Origin: Prevotella sp.
Lineage (GTDB): Bacteria > Bacteroidota > Bacteroidia > Bacteroidales > Bacteroidaceae
DNA: 57,230 nucleotides
Reading direction: 5' to 3'
Assembly: GCA_016286585.1 (NCBI GenBank)
Contig: JAEETC010000005.1
Location: 1-57,230, forward strand
Under the pieces are notes generated by a model. That model had not been told where the DNA came from. It searched no databases and worked only from the letters and a program-made list of their open reading frames with translations. Shown one piece after another: positions 49,794 to 57,230 of this stretch (its first letter is position 1; the number at the start of each line of letters is the position of its first letter). The position numbers and the translations under genes are program-made.

Positions 49794-51110
49794 CTATTCC
49801 TGTTTTTTCTTTCCGAATTCAGGGTCGATCTTCAGCGTGGCGGAAACGATGTAGGTCAGTGTGCAGGCTCCCATGACGATGAGGAAGAACGTGGGGTAGC
49901 CGACACTCTCCTGCAGGGCACCTGCGAAGAGACCGGGTATCATCATCGACAAAGCCATGAAGGCGGTGCAGAGGGCATAGTGGGCCGTCTTGTGCTCACC
50001 CTGACTATAATATATAAGGTATAGCATGTAGGCAGAGAATCCGAAGCCGTAGCCGAACTGCTCGATGAAGACACAGATGTTGACTATGAACAGACTCTCA
50101 GGCAGGGCATAAGAGAGGTAGACGTAGACGAGGTCGGGCAGGGTGATGGCCATGACCATAGGCCAGAGCCAATGCTTCAGTCCGTCGCGACTGGCGCAGA
50201 TGCCGCCGAGGATGCCGCCGAGGGTGAGGCCAATGACGCCTACGGTGCCTTGTACAAGGCCATATTCGGCAGGGGAGAGTCCGAGTCCTCCCTTGGCTGT
50301 AGCATCGATGAGGAAAAGGGCGCTGACCTTGGCCAGCAGGCCTTCGGGCATGCGGTAGAAGAGCATGAAGCAGATGCCTGCCCATACTTGGGGCTTTTGG
50401 AAGAAGGTCTTCAGCGTGTGCCAGAACTCCTGCATGATGGAGGGAGATGGAACACTGGGGGCTGTCCCTGGGTCCTCCGTTTCGCTATGCGCACGCTGTG
50501 ACATACCTCGTGTGTCCTCTTTGGGTCGTGGCAGGATGTAGTGGTGCCAGAGCCAGAAGGCGATGAAGAGTCCGGCCATGCCGTAGAACATCAGACTCCA
50601 GGAGTATTTCACGTTACGGGTGACGACCTCAAGGTTGCCAGCGAGCATCACGAGCAGACCCTGTCCGACGATGGTGGCTATGCGATAGAATGTGCTGCGG
50701 ATGCCCACGAAGTAGGCCTGTTGGTGCTGGCGCAGTCCAAGCATGTAGAAACCATCGGCGGCAATATCGTGGGTGGCACTGGCAAAAGCCATCAGCCAGA
50801 AGAAGGCCAGTGAGCCTTGCAACCAATAAGGCGCAGGGATGGTGAAGGCGACGCCTCCGAGGGCGGCACCAATGAGCAACTGCATGGTGACTATCCACCA
50901 GCGCTTGGTCTTGATGATGTCGATGAAGGGACTCCACAGGGGTTTGATGACCCACGGCAGATAGAGCCACGAGGTGTAGAGGGTGATGTCGGTATTCGAC
51001 AGGCCGAGGCGTTTGTACATGATGAGCGAGATGGTCATCACGGCCACGTAAGGCAGGCCTTCGGCGAAATAGAGTGTGGGCACCCAGGCCCAAGGGGACT
51101 TATATTTCAT
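49794..51110 (-). CDS. AmpG-like muropeptide permease (MFS)
   Basis: A 438-residue, 12-helix major facilitator protein. The N terminus WAWVPTLYFAEGLPYVAVMTISLIMYKRLGL and LYLPWVIKPLWSPFIDI, then ATHDIAADGFYML, are AmpG hallmarks; in the second half LSPAEYGLVQGTVGVIGLTLGG. AmpG imports anhydro-muropeptides for peptidoglycan recycling. The gene follows the SpoIID fusion gene by 49 bases, most of which is a 7-bp repeat tract (51116-51143), so both genes probably share one mRNA and one theme, cell-wall turnover. Confidence 0.88.
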   Translation of the reverse strand: MKYKSPWAWVPTLYFAEGLPYVAVMTISLIMYKRLGLSNTDITLYTSWLYLPWVIKPLWSPFIDIIKTKRWWIVTMQLLIGAALGGVAFTIPAPYWLQGSLAFFWLMAFASATHDIAADGFYMLGLRQHQQAYFVGIRSTFYRIATIVGQGLLVMLAGNLEVVTRNVKYSWSLMFYGMAGLFIAFWLWHHYILPRPKEDTRGMSQRAHSETEDPGTAPSVPSPSIMQEFWHTLKTFFQKPQVWAGICFMLFYRMPEGLLAKVSALFLIDATAKGGLGLSPAEYGLVQGTVGVIGLTLGGILGGICASRDGLKHWLWPMVMAITLPDLVYVYLSYALPESLFIVNICVFIEQFGYGFGFSAYMLYLIYYSQGEHKTAHYALCTAFMALSMMIPGLFAGALQESVGYPTFFLIVMGACTLTYIVSATLKIDPEFGKKKQE

Positions 51111-51115
51111 TATTT

Positions 51116-51143
51116 ATTGAAGATTGAACATTGAAGATTGAAC
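51116..51143. repeat. 7-bp tandem repeat between the SpoIID fusion gene and ampG
   Basis: Four units ATTGAAG, ATTGAAC, ATTGAAG, ATTGAAC, an alternating pair. Occupies over half of the 49-base intergenic gap, right before the ampG start. Confidence 0.82.
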
Positions 51144-51159
51144 ATGCGACGTTGAAAAC

Positions 51160-54100
51160 TTAATCGTAGAGGCGTTGGATCTCGGCGTTGCGATAGTAGA
51201 AGAGGAGAATCTTGTCGTAGGCCTTTCCCTGCTCGCCCATGACGGCGGCACCTATCTGACAGAGGCCTACACCATGGCCCCAGCCGCGTCCGTTGAGAAT
51301 GAATACCTTTTTATTCTTAGTGACGTCGAAATTGGAGGAGAGCAGATGGGTCTCGCTGAGGGCGCGTCGGATCTCCAACTCCTTGCCGATGGTGAGTGTC
51401 TTCTTCGTGCCCACGATCTTCAGCTTCCAGATGCGCCCGCTCTTGCCACGCTCCAAGGGAATGAGATCGGTGATCTGTCCGAAATCGTCTTTCAACTTGC
51501 GGCTGACAAGTTCAGAGAGTTCTTCCTGTGTGTACTCGACAGTCCAACGGTAGAAGTCGGACGTCTCTTGGTCGTAGCCTTTGAGAACTTGCGAGAGGAT
51601 ATGCAGGTCGTGTGTGTTGCAATAGGGGTCGTTGATGCTGACGAGATAAGGTTTGGGCGTATCTTCCCAACAATATTGGAACTCTTCGGTCACTCCACCG
51701 CAACACTTCGAGAAGCGTGCGTCGCAGATGTCGCCGTCGTAGAGTAGCACCTGGCCTCGGGTCTGGTTGACGGCTTCCTCGGCCATCACACCATTCTCGC
51801 TGACGATACCCTGATAGCGCTGGCAGTGGTCGTCGGCACAGACATCGAAGATCGTGTGGTCTTCGCGGTCGTGCCAGCGGATGATCTCATCGTCTTTCTT
51901 GATGAACGAGAAGAAACTGTCTTGTCCGCTATTGAGGCGGCGGCGCTTCTCCATCTGTGCCAGGAGCCACGAGCGTGAGATCACGGCGTGAGCCTTGAGG
52001 AACTCGAGTGAGGCCGTGGCAGACATCTCGCTGGAGATGACGCTCCGCAAGTATCGCTCCACAGGCAACTCGTTGATGGCTACGATCTTGTCGGCCTCTA
52101 CCACGATGCGCAGTGCACCTTCGTAAACCATAGTCTGCTGTCGCTCCCAATGGAAGTCCACGCCGATGGTGACGTCATAGAGCGAGAAGGTGGCATGTTC
52201 GTCCTGCGGTGTGAAAGTGAGCTCGTGGTATTGCGTACCTCGCCATAGGATGCCGCCCTCGGAGAAGGCGACGGTCTGTGGCCCTGTGATGACCTCACCC
52301 TTGGCGACGTAAGCCTGGTTGAGTTCAAAGGATATCTTCTGGGCTGTGACGAGGCCGACGGAGACGGTGGGCTCTTTTTTCGTTGAAAGTTGAGCGTTGA
52401 GCGTTGAGAGATTGTTGGCGCTCAGCTTATCAATCACCTGTTGAAGCTGCTCTTTCGGCAGCGATACCTCGTTGAGGATGCTGAGAGCCTTCTCGGGGGT
52501 GAGGCGCTCGAAGTCTTCCTGACGTGGCGTGATGATGAGTCCAGCCATGTCGAGGGCTCCTGGCGAGATGATATACTGGTCGTTGCCCTGGGCATAGTAG
52601 CAGTCTGGACGGTGCTTCCCTCGTGGGAATACCACAGAGAGATACTCGTCGTCGCAACGCCAGCTCACGATGTTCATCATGGGCTCTGTGTCGTCGTCCT
52701 GCATCGGCAGGGCATCGTAGAGGCGCAGAAACAGTTGTTCGTCACCGTAGGGTGTATGGCTGCGGATGAGCAGGGCAGGGCAGGGGTATTCGTCGATGAG
52801 AGAGATGCTCTCGTCGTCGTTGAGGCTGATCAGTGGTGTCAGGTCCCTGCTGAGTCGCTGCCATGACATCTGCAGGGGCAACCGTCCGCTGGTGCCCGCT
52901 TGGAGATGGGCGTGGTCGGGGGCAGAGGCTCCGCACTTGGGACCGTTGTAGAACACCATGAGCTCGGGGTATTCATCGAGTAGCTTATGAATCTCACCAT
53001 AGATATCGCGGATGCGCTGTGGCTCGTGCTTCACGCTGGGGATGGTGAAGTGTGTCGGCAGGATGGGGTAGGGATTGACGAGCAAGTCGAAGTGGCTGTC
53101 GACGGATTTCTTGGTTTGTTCCTTAGGGCGGTTCGCCTCGCAGAGGAAGCAAGGCCGTTCGGCAATGGCCTTCTTGTCGATGCTGGCACCTGTTGACACC
53201 ATGCGGGCAGGATTCCATTGCACCTGTATCGACGAGGCCCCCATGGCCAGCTCCCTTGTTCTGACGTTCCGCAACTCATGATAGCGGTTTCGGGCGTCGT
53301 CCCACTTCTCTAGCTGACGGTTGAAGAACCGTTGCAGGGGTGAGTCGTTCATCAGCTCTTGCTTACCCTGAAGCATCTGCTGACGGGCGAGGATCTCCAA
53401 CGTGCGCAGGCGATCCTTATAGAGATTGTTTGCATTGACGCGCTCGATGCTGAGGGCGGCATCGCTGTTACCTCCCCAGCGGCGGCACAGATAGAGCTCT
53501 GTGAAGATACGTCCGATGCGGTAGTGGCGCGAGAAGACAAGTCCCAGGGCGTAGTCCTCACCATACGAGGTATTGGGGAAGCCAATCTGTCGGAGCAGGG
53601 GTGTGAAGAAGGCACGCGGGGCACCCAGACCATTGATGCGCAGGGCGTTGTTAGGGCCGTTCTCATCAGTCCACTCCTGGTGATCGATGAGTCCTGGCGG
53701 CAGGGTGTTCAGCTCGAAGTCGCACATGCGGTAGGAGCCGATCACCATGGCTGCATTCTGTTTGTAGAAGGCATCGACGATCTGTTGCAGCGTCTTCGGC
53801 GAAGAGTAGAGATCATCGGAGTCGAGCTGCACGGCAAAGCGTCCGCAGCGGTCGTCGTTGATAGCCTGGTTCCAGCAGCCGCCGATACCCAGGTCTGTGC
53901 GCTCGGGGATGATATGCACGAGGCGCTCGTCATGGAAGCCACGCAGCAACTCGGTGGTGTGATCTGTGGAGTGGTTGTCGACCACGATGACATTGTATTT
54001 GAAGCTCGTTTTCTGACTGAGTGCTGAGCTCACGGCATCGCAGATGGTCTTCTCGCGGTTGAAGACGGGGATGATGACCGAGGCCTCGACATCGAACTCC

Positions 54101-54837
54101 TGTTCGTTGAAGTCAGGCCGACGATAGTAAGAGGGGTCGATCTTTGCTCCAATCTTTTCCAGGTGGGCGGTGGCGGCATGCTCCATCTCGATTTGCACCT
54201 CGCGGTTGCGCGGGTTCACATAGTCGAACTGCTTGACGCCCGAGGCGCGGAGATCGGTCTCTTCCTCGGTATACAGTTTCTCGTCGATGTGGAACAACTG
54301 CCCGTGGCGGCTTAAGAAGAGTCGCAGGGCATAGAGACCAGCGTGGTGGTAATCGCTCTCACCGGCCTGCATAGCGAAGGTGTGGAGCAGAGGCGTCTTC
54401 ACCAGCAACAGCGAGCCGAAGTCAAAGTCGTCGCGAAGACTGCCCGTCTGATAGTCGATGACGGGGTGGGGGATGCGCTTGCCGCCGACGAGATCGTAGT
54501 GGTCGGCATACACCATCGAGGCGTCGCTGTCGGAGGCCACGCGCAAGATGCGCTCCATGGCGCCCTCACCAAGTTCCAGGCACACTGGCTTCGTCTGAAG
54601 CAGCACGTAGTCGGCCTTGGCGTTCTCGGCGATGGTCATCAGGGTGTTGCTGCTGGTGAGGTTGTCCACGGCCAGCGTCTTGCATTTCCTGAGGGCCTCG
54701 TCGCTGTCGGCGGGCAGGGGTTCCGATACCAGCAGGAAGATGTTTTGTACGGTTTTGCTGCCCCTCAGCTGCATCACGGTTTTGGCTGTGCTGCGGAGGT
54801 CGTCGCAGGGCAGGAAACAATCTATTTTTTCTCTCAT
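51160..54837 (-). CDS. Multidomain fusion: GT-A-like region, family 2 glycosyltransferase, DUF4922 (HIT-like), SpoIID/LytB
   Basis: A 1225-residue protein from ATG 54837. Residues 1-240: degenerate glycosyltransferase-like fold ([19 protein letters not shown]). Residues 250-520: GT2 glycosyltransferase ([31 protein letters not shown], DxD in [11 protein letters not shown] about 337). Residues 530-800: DUF4922, with CFLCEANRP and the HIT-like DHAHLQAG, similar to UDP-sugar phosphorylases. A linker with a 7-bp repeat ([12 protein letters not shown], residue about 812). Residues 850-1220: SpoIID/LytB ([46 protein letters not shown]), a family that removes or stimulates removal of peptidoglycan stems. 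No signal peptide is seen, so how the SpoIID part reaches the cell wall is unclear. Located before ampG. Confidence 0.85.
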   Translation of the reverse strand: MREKIDCFLPCDDLRSTAKTVMQLRGSKTVQNIFLLVSEPLPADSDEALRKCKTLAVDNLTSSNTLMTIAENAKADYVLLQTKPVCLELGEGAMERILRVASDSDASMVYADHYDLVGGKRIPHPVIDYQTGSLRDDFDFGSLLLVKTPLLHTFAMQAGESDYHHAGLYALRLFLSRHGQLFHIDEKLYTEEETDLRASGVKQFDYVNPRNREVQIEMEHAATAHLEKIGAKIDPSYYRRPDFNEQEFDVEASVIIPVFNREKTICDAVSSALSQKTSFKYNVIVVDNHSTDHTTELLRGFHDERLVHIIPERTDLGIGGCWNQAINDDRCGRFAVQLDSDDLYSSPKTLQQIVDAFYKQNAAMVIGSYRMCDFELNTLPPGLIDHQEWTDENGPNNALRINGLGAPRAFFTPLLRQIGFPNTSYGEDYALGLVFSRHYRIGRIFTELYLCRRWGGNSDAALSIERVNANNLYKDRLRTLEILARQQMLQGKQELMNDSPLQRFFNRQLEKWDDARNRYHELRNVRTRELAMGASSIQVQWNPARMVSTGASIDKKAIAERPCFLCEANRPKEQTKKSVDSHFDLLVNPYPILPTHFTIPSVKHEPQRIRDIYGEIHKLLDEYPELMVFYNGPKCGASAPDHAHLQAGTSGRLPLQMSWQRLSRDLTPLISLNDDESISLIDEYPCPALLIRSHTPYGDEQLFLRLYDALPMQDDDTEPMMNIVSWRCDDEYLSVVFPRGKHRPDCYYAQGNDQYIISPGALDMAGLIITPRQEDFERLTPEKALSILNEVSLPKEQLQQVIDKLSANNLSTLNAQLSTKKEPTVSVGLVTAQKISFELNQAYVAKGEVITGPQTVAFSEGGILWRGTQYHELTFTPQDEHATFSLYDVTIGVDFHWERQQTMVYEGALRIVVEADKIVAINELPVERYLRSVISSEMSATASLEFLKAHAVISRSWLLAQMEKRRRLNSGQDSFFSFIKKDDEIIRWHDREDHTIFDVCADDHCQRYQGIVSENGVMAEEAVNQTRGQVLLYDGDICDARFSKCCGGVTEEFQYCWEDTPKPYLVSINDPYCNTHDLHILSQVLKGYDQETSDFYRWTVEYTQEELSELVSRKLKDDFGQITDLIPLERGKSGRIWKLKIVGTKKTLTIGKELEIRRALSETHLLSSNFDVTKNKKVFILNGRGWGHGVGLCQIGAAVMGEQGKAYDKILLFYYRNAEIQRLYD
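52382..52409. repeat. 7-bp tandem repeat inside the SpoIID fusion gene
   Basis: Four units on the + strand: GTTGAAA, GTTGAGC, GTTGAGC, GTTGAGA. In the gene frame they read [10 protein letters not shown], exactly at the junction between the DUF4922 and SpoIID domains. Confidence 0.84.
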
Positions 54838-54923
54838 GAGGATTCTTTAGATGAATAAATGCAGGGCAAATTTCGTAATATTTTCCGAGAATACCAAATA
54901 ATACATGGAAAAATCCAAATAAA

Positions 54924-54955
54924 TTTGGTTTTTCGCTCGGTTTACACTAACTTTG
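54924..54955 (+). promoter_or_regulatory. Promoter of rlmN, nearly leaderless
   Basis: TTTG 54924-54927, 20 bases, TAACTTTG 54948-54955. The ATG is at 54965, nine bases past the -7 box. The stretch around -33 (AAATTTGG then TTTT, GCTC) matches the cysE promoter closely. Confidence 0.88.
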
Positions 54956-54964
54956 CAGACGAAA

Positions 54965-56032
54965 ATGGAGAATAACGACGGAAGAAAAATCCTGCTCGGA
55001 CTGTCGCACGACGAGTTGAAAGCGGTGGTGCGCGACTTGGGAATGCCCTCTTTTACGGCGGGTCAGATCCTCAAGTGGCTCTATCAGCAGCACGTGTTGA
55101 GCATCGACGAGATGACGAATATCTCGAAGACCAACCGCGAGCGGCTGAAGGAGCATTTCGTGGTGGGCGCGATGGCCCCCATCGATAGCCAGCACTCCAG
55201 CGACGGCACGATCAAGTACCTGTTCCCTGTATGTTGTCATGGCATGACAACAAACGGAACCGAGCGCTTCGTAGAGACCGTCTTTATCCCCGATGGCGAG
55301 CGGGCTACGCTCTGCGTCTCGAGTCAGGTGGGCTGTAAGATGAACTGCCTGTTCTGTCAGACGGGCAAACAAGGTTTCGAGGGCAACCTCACGGCTGGCG
55401 ACATCCTGAATCAGATCTATGCCCTGCCCGAGCGAGAGCGCCTGACGAACATTGTGTTTATGGGTCAGGGCGAGCCGATGGATAACCTCGATGCCGTGCT
55501 CCGCGCCACAGAGATCCTGACGGCCGAATGGGGCTATGCCTGGAGTCCGAGGCGCATCACCGTGAGCAGCGTGGGTATCAAGAACAAGCTGAAGCGCTTC
55601 CTCGATGAGAGCGAGTGCCACGTGGCCATCTCGATGCACTCGCCACTGCCTGAACAACGCAGGAAGCTGATGCCTGCCGAGGGTCAAATGCCCATTGCCG
55701 AGGTGGTGGCGCTGCTGCGACAGTACGATTTCTCCCACCAGCGCCGTTGCTCGTTCGAGTACATCTGCTTCGGCGGGCTGAACGATACGCCCCTCTACGG
55801 CCGCGAAATCGTGAGTTTGCTGCAAGGGCTGGACTGCCGCGTAAACCTGATCCGCTTCCACGAGATCCCGGGTGTCGACCTGCCAGGCTCCGACGAGAAG
55901 CGCATGGAGGCCCTGCGCGACTATCTGACGGCCCACGGCGTGTTTACCACCATCCGCGCCAGCCGTGGTCAGGATATCTTTGCTGCCTGTGGCCTGCTCA
56001 GCACAGACAAGAAATTAAGAATTAAGAATTAA
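54965..56032 (+). CDS. rlmN: Dual-specificity rRNA/tRNA adenine-C2 methyltransferase RlmN
   Basis: A 355-residue radical-SAM enzyme that methylates A2503 of 23S rRNA and A37 of tRNA. The N-terminal accessory domain has FTAGQILKWLYQQHV and MTNISKTNRERL; the radical-SAM cluster motif is CxxxCxxC in QVGCKMNCLFCQTG, then IVFMGQGEPMDNL, TVSSVGI, and the second catalytic Cys in AACGLLS near the C terminus. ATG 54965 is chosen because the TTG at 54953 is in the -7 box. The last residues (KLRIKN and stop) are coded by a 7-bp repeat tract (56013-56033). pdxA follows after 7 bases. Confidence 0.95.
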   Translation: MENNDGRKILLGLSHDELKAVVRDLGMPSFTAGQILKWLYQQHVLSIDEMTNISKTNRERLKEHFVVGAMAPIDSQHSSDGTIKYLFPVCCHGMTTNGTERFVETVFIPDGERATLCVSSQVGCKMNCLFCQTGKQGFEGNLTAGDILNQIYALPERERLTNIVFMGQGEPMDNLDAVLRATEILTAEWGYAWSPRRITVSSVGIKNKLKRFLDESECHVAISMHSPLPEQRRKLMPAEGQMPIAEVVALLRQYDFSHQRRCSFEYICFGGLNDTPLYGREIVSLLQGLDCRVNLIRFHEIPGVDLPGSDEKRMEALRDYLTAHGVFTTIRASRGQDIFAACGLLSTDKKLRIKN

Positions 56033-56033
56033 G
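56013..56033. repeat. 7-bp tandem repeat over the rlmN stop codon
   Basis: Three exact AATTAAG units. The tract supplies the last codons and the stop of rlmN and ends seven bases before the pdxA ATG. Confidence 0.75.
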
Positions 56034-56039
56034 AGATAT

Positions 56040-57107
56040 ATGGAAGAAAAAAAGATTCGCGTGGCGATCACGCACGGAGATACGAACGGAATTGGTTATG
56101 AAGTGATACTGAAGGCGTTCGAGAATACGGCAATGCTCGACCTCTGTACGCCCATTATCTACGGTTCGCCCAAGGTGGCGGCCTACCACCGCAAGGCGCT
56201 GAGCCTCGAAACGCAGTACTCGGTCATCGAGAAGGCCGAGGATGCCCGCGACGGCCGTCTGAACCTGCTGAACACCTTCGATGAAGAGGTGAAGGTGGAG
56301 CTGGGTGTGCCCACGCCTGAATCCGATGCTGCCGCTCGCAAAGCCGTGGCCCGTGCTAAGGAAGACCTTCAAAAAGGCCTCTACGACGTGCTCGTGCAGG
56401 CGCCGATGCTCTCGGGCAACAACGCCGCCAAGGAAGATAAGTCGCTGACGATGATGGTGACCGATCTCGTGCGTATCGGTCTCGTCACCACCCATCTGGC
56501 CATCAAGGATGTGCCGCAGGCTATCACCAAGGAAAAGATCGCCGACAAGGGCCGCATCTTCTTCAACAGCCTGAAGCGTGACTTCCGCATCTCCAATCCG
56601 CGTCTGGCCGTACTCGCGCTGAATCCGCAGCCTGGTAACGAAGAGGAGAATGTGATTGCCCCCGCCATCGAGGAGCTTGAGAAACAAGGCGTTCAGGCCT
56701 TTGGACCCTATGTGGCCGATGACTTCTTCGGACAGAAGATGTACTACGACTTCGATGGTGTGCTGGCGATGTTCGACGACCAAGGGTTGGTACCTTTCAA
56801 GACGCTCGCCCTCGACTACGGCGTGAAGCTGAAGGCCGGTATCAGCGCCATCTGCACTACACCCGACCACGGTCCGGAGTTCGAGATAGCCGGCAAGGGC
56901 ATGGCCGACGAGATGTCGATGCGCCACGCCATCTACACCGCCATCGATATGCATCGCAACCGCCTGAACTATGATGAGCCGCTGGCCCATCCGCTGCCGA
57001 AGCTCTATCACGAGAAGCGCGAGGACGGTGATAAAGCCCGCTTCGCCGTGCGCATTCCGCCGAAGAAATCGGCTCAGTCGGAGCTCGAGGCGATGGAAGG
57101 AGTATGA
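56040..57107 (+). CDS. pdxA: 4-hydroxythreonine-4-phosphate dehydrogenase-like
   Basis: A 355-residue metal- and NAD-dependent dehydrogenase of pyridoxal phosphate synthesis. The N terminus RVAITHGDTNGIGYEVILKAF is the Bacteroidetes form of the GDPxGIG motif; then VLVQAPMLSGNNA, ALNPQPGNEEENVIAPAIEEL, FDGVLAMFDDQGLVPFKTLA, CTTPDHGPEFEIAGKG (His and Asp/Lys near the active site). Normal length. It starts seven bases after rlmN and precedes a probable sigma-54 activator gene, the order seen in several Bacteroidales. Confidence 0.92.
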   Translation: MEEKKIRVAITHGDTNGIGYEVILKAFENTAMLDLCTPIIYGSPKVAAYHRKALSLETQYSVIEKAEDARDGRLNLLNTFDEEVKVELGVPTPESDAAARKAVARAKEDLQKGLYDVLVQAPMLSGNNAAKEDKSLTMMVTDLVRIGLVTTHLAIKDVPQAITKEKIADKGRIFFNSLKRDFRISNPRLAVLALNPQPGNEEENVIAPAIEELEKQGVQAFGPYVADDFFGQKMYYDFDGVLAMFDDQGLVPFKTLALDYGVKLKAGISAICTTPDHGPEFEIAGKGMADEMSMRHAIYTAIDMHRNRLNYDEPLAHPLPKLYHEKREDGDKARFAVRIPPKKSAQSELEAMEGV

Positions 57108-57155
57108 TTTTTCGTTAAATTCTGCCAAAATTGCAGTCGTTTGAGAAATAATGTG

Positions 57156-57163
57156 TAATTTTG
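57156..57163 (+). promoter_or_regulatory. -7 element of the terminal gene
   Basis: TAATTTTG, 18 bases before the ATG at 57182; the -33 element is not clear (an AATTG lies at 22 bases). Confidence 0.5.
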
Positions 57164-57181
57164 TCAGCCAAAACGAAGTCA

Positions 57182-57230
57182 ATGGATTTACAAGCCATCA
57201 AACAACGGTATGAGATCGTAGGCAACTGCG
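57182..57230 (+). CDS. Start of a probable sigma-54 interaction-domain regulator (truncated by the window edge)
   Basis: Only 16 codons remain: MDLQAIKQRYEIVGNC. The start resembles the AAA+ sigma-54 activator that commonly follows pdxA in Bacteroidales; the signature GAFTGA and Walker motifs lie outside the window, so this is recognition by context and N terminus. Confidence 0.55.
   Translation, partial: MDLQAIKQRYEIVGNC

Overview
The window reads as a chromosomal segment of a gut or oral Bacteroidales bacterium, most likely Prevotella/Segatella-like. The evidence is promoters of the Bacteroidetes type (TTTG, about 20 bases, then TAnnTTTG), weak or absent Shine-Dalgarno sites, a PorE-like type IX secretion lipoprotein, a FimB/Mfa2-like fimbrial anchor, cydAB with a small DUF4492 partner, AmpG, a SpoIID fusion protein and BT4734-type primase proteins. 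No rRNA, tRNA, CRISPR array or recognisable transposase was found.

Layout. 1-4.7 kb (+): the end of a very large VYGGGN-repeat surface protein, an SGNH hydrolase and an SLC13-type transporter. 4.8-7.4 kb (-): RsmF-like methyltransferase, thyA and folA, with short 7-bp repeat tracts at both junctions and inside the methyltransferase. 7.5-9.4 kb (+): a four-gene stress operon (DUF6249-like, PspC, ECF sigma factor, DUF5056-like). 9.3-14.2 kb: PorE-like lipoprotein, a small secreted protein and topoisomerase III. 14.3-20.5 kb (+): metallophosphoesterase, porin and sodium/solute symporter, then a His-rich zinc-type P-type ATPase. 20.6-22.4 kb: an AsmA-like protein.

22.5-28.3 kb (-) is the most unusual block: a membrane Ser/Thr kinase overlapping an HTH protein, a gene-free region with two 32-bp palindromes in mutual inverted orientation bracketing four units of a 22-bp repeat, then an unrecognised helical protein and a primase-helicase-like protein. 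The arrangement resembles a plasmid-type origin or a dedicated control region. Next to it, 28.4-28.75 kb carries a promoter followed by a gene-free, hairpin-rich stretch that may be a structured RNA. 28.7-37.6 kb is visibly more A+T-rich and looks acquired: Sel1-repeat and BspA-like secreted proteins, a small repeat lipoprotein, a GIY-YIG protein, and three AAA/DUF4143-type ATPase genes or fragments.

37.9-57.2 kb returns to core-like genes: cydAB plus DUF4492 (-); an operon of coiled-coil membrane protein, TolC, HlyD and two ABC-2 permeases (+); an Mfa2-like lipoprotein; cysE; a Tyr/Asp-rich lipoprotein; a 1225-residue glycosyltransferase/DUF4922/SpoIID fusion followed by ampG (-); then rlmN, pdxA and the first codons of a probable sigma-54 activator (+).

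Two genome-scale signals stand out. A family of 7-bp tandem repeats (CTCAAYT-like skeleton, a different variant at each locus) recurs at about a dozen places, both between genes and in frame within conserved proteins, and is not seen in the A+T-rich island. A perfect 32-bp-arm inverted repeat lies in frame within the methyltransferase gene.
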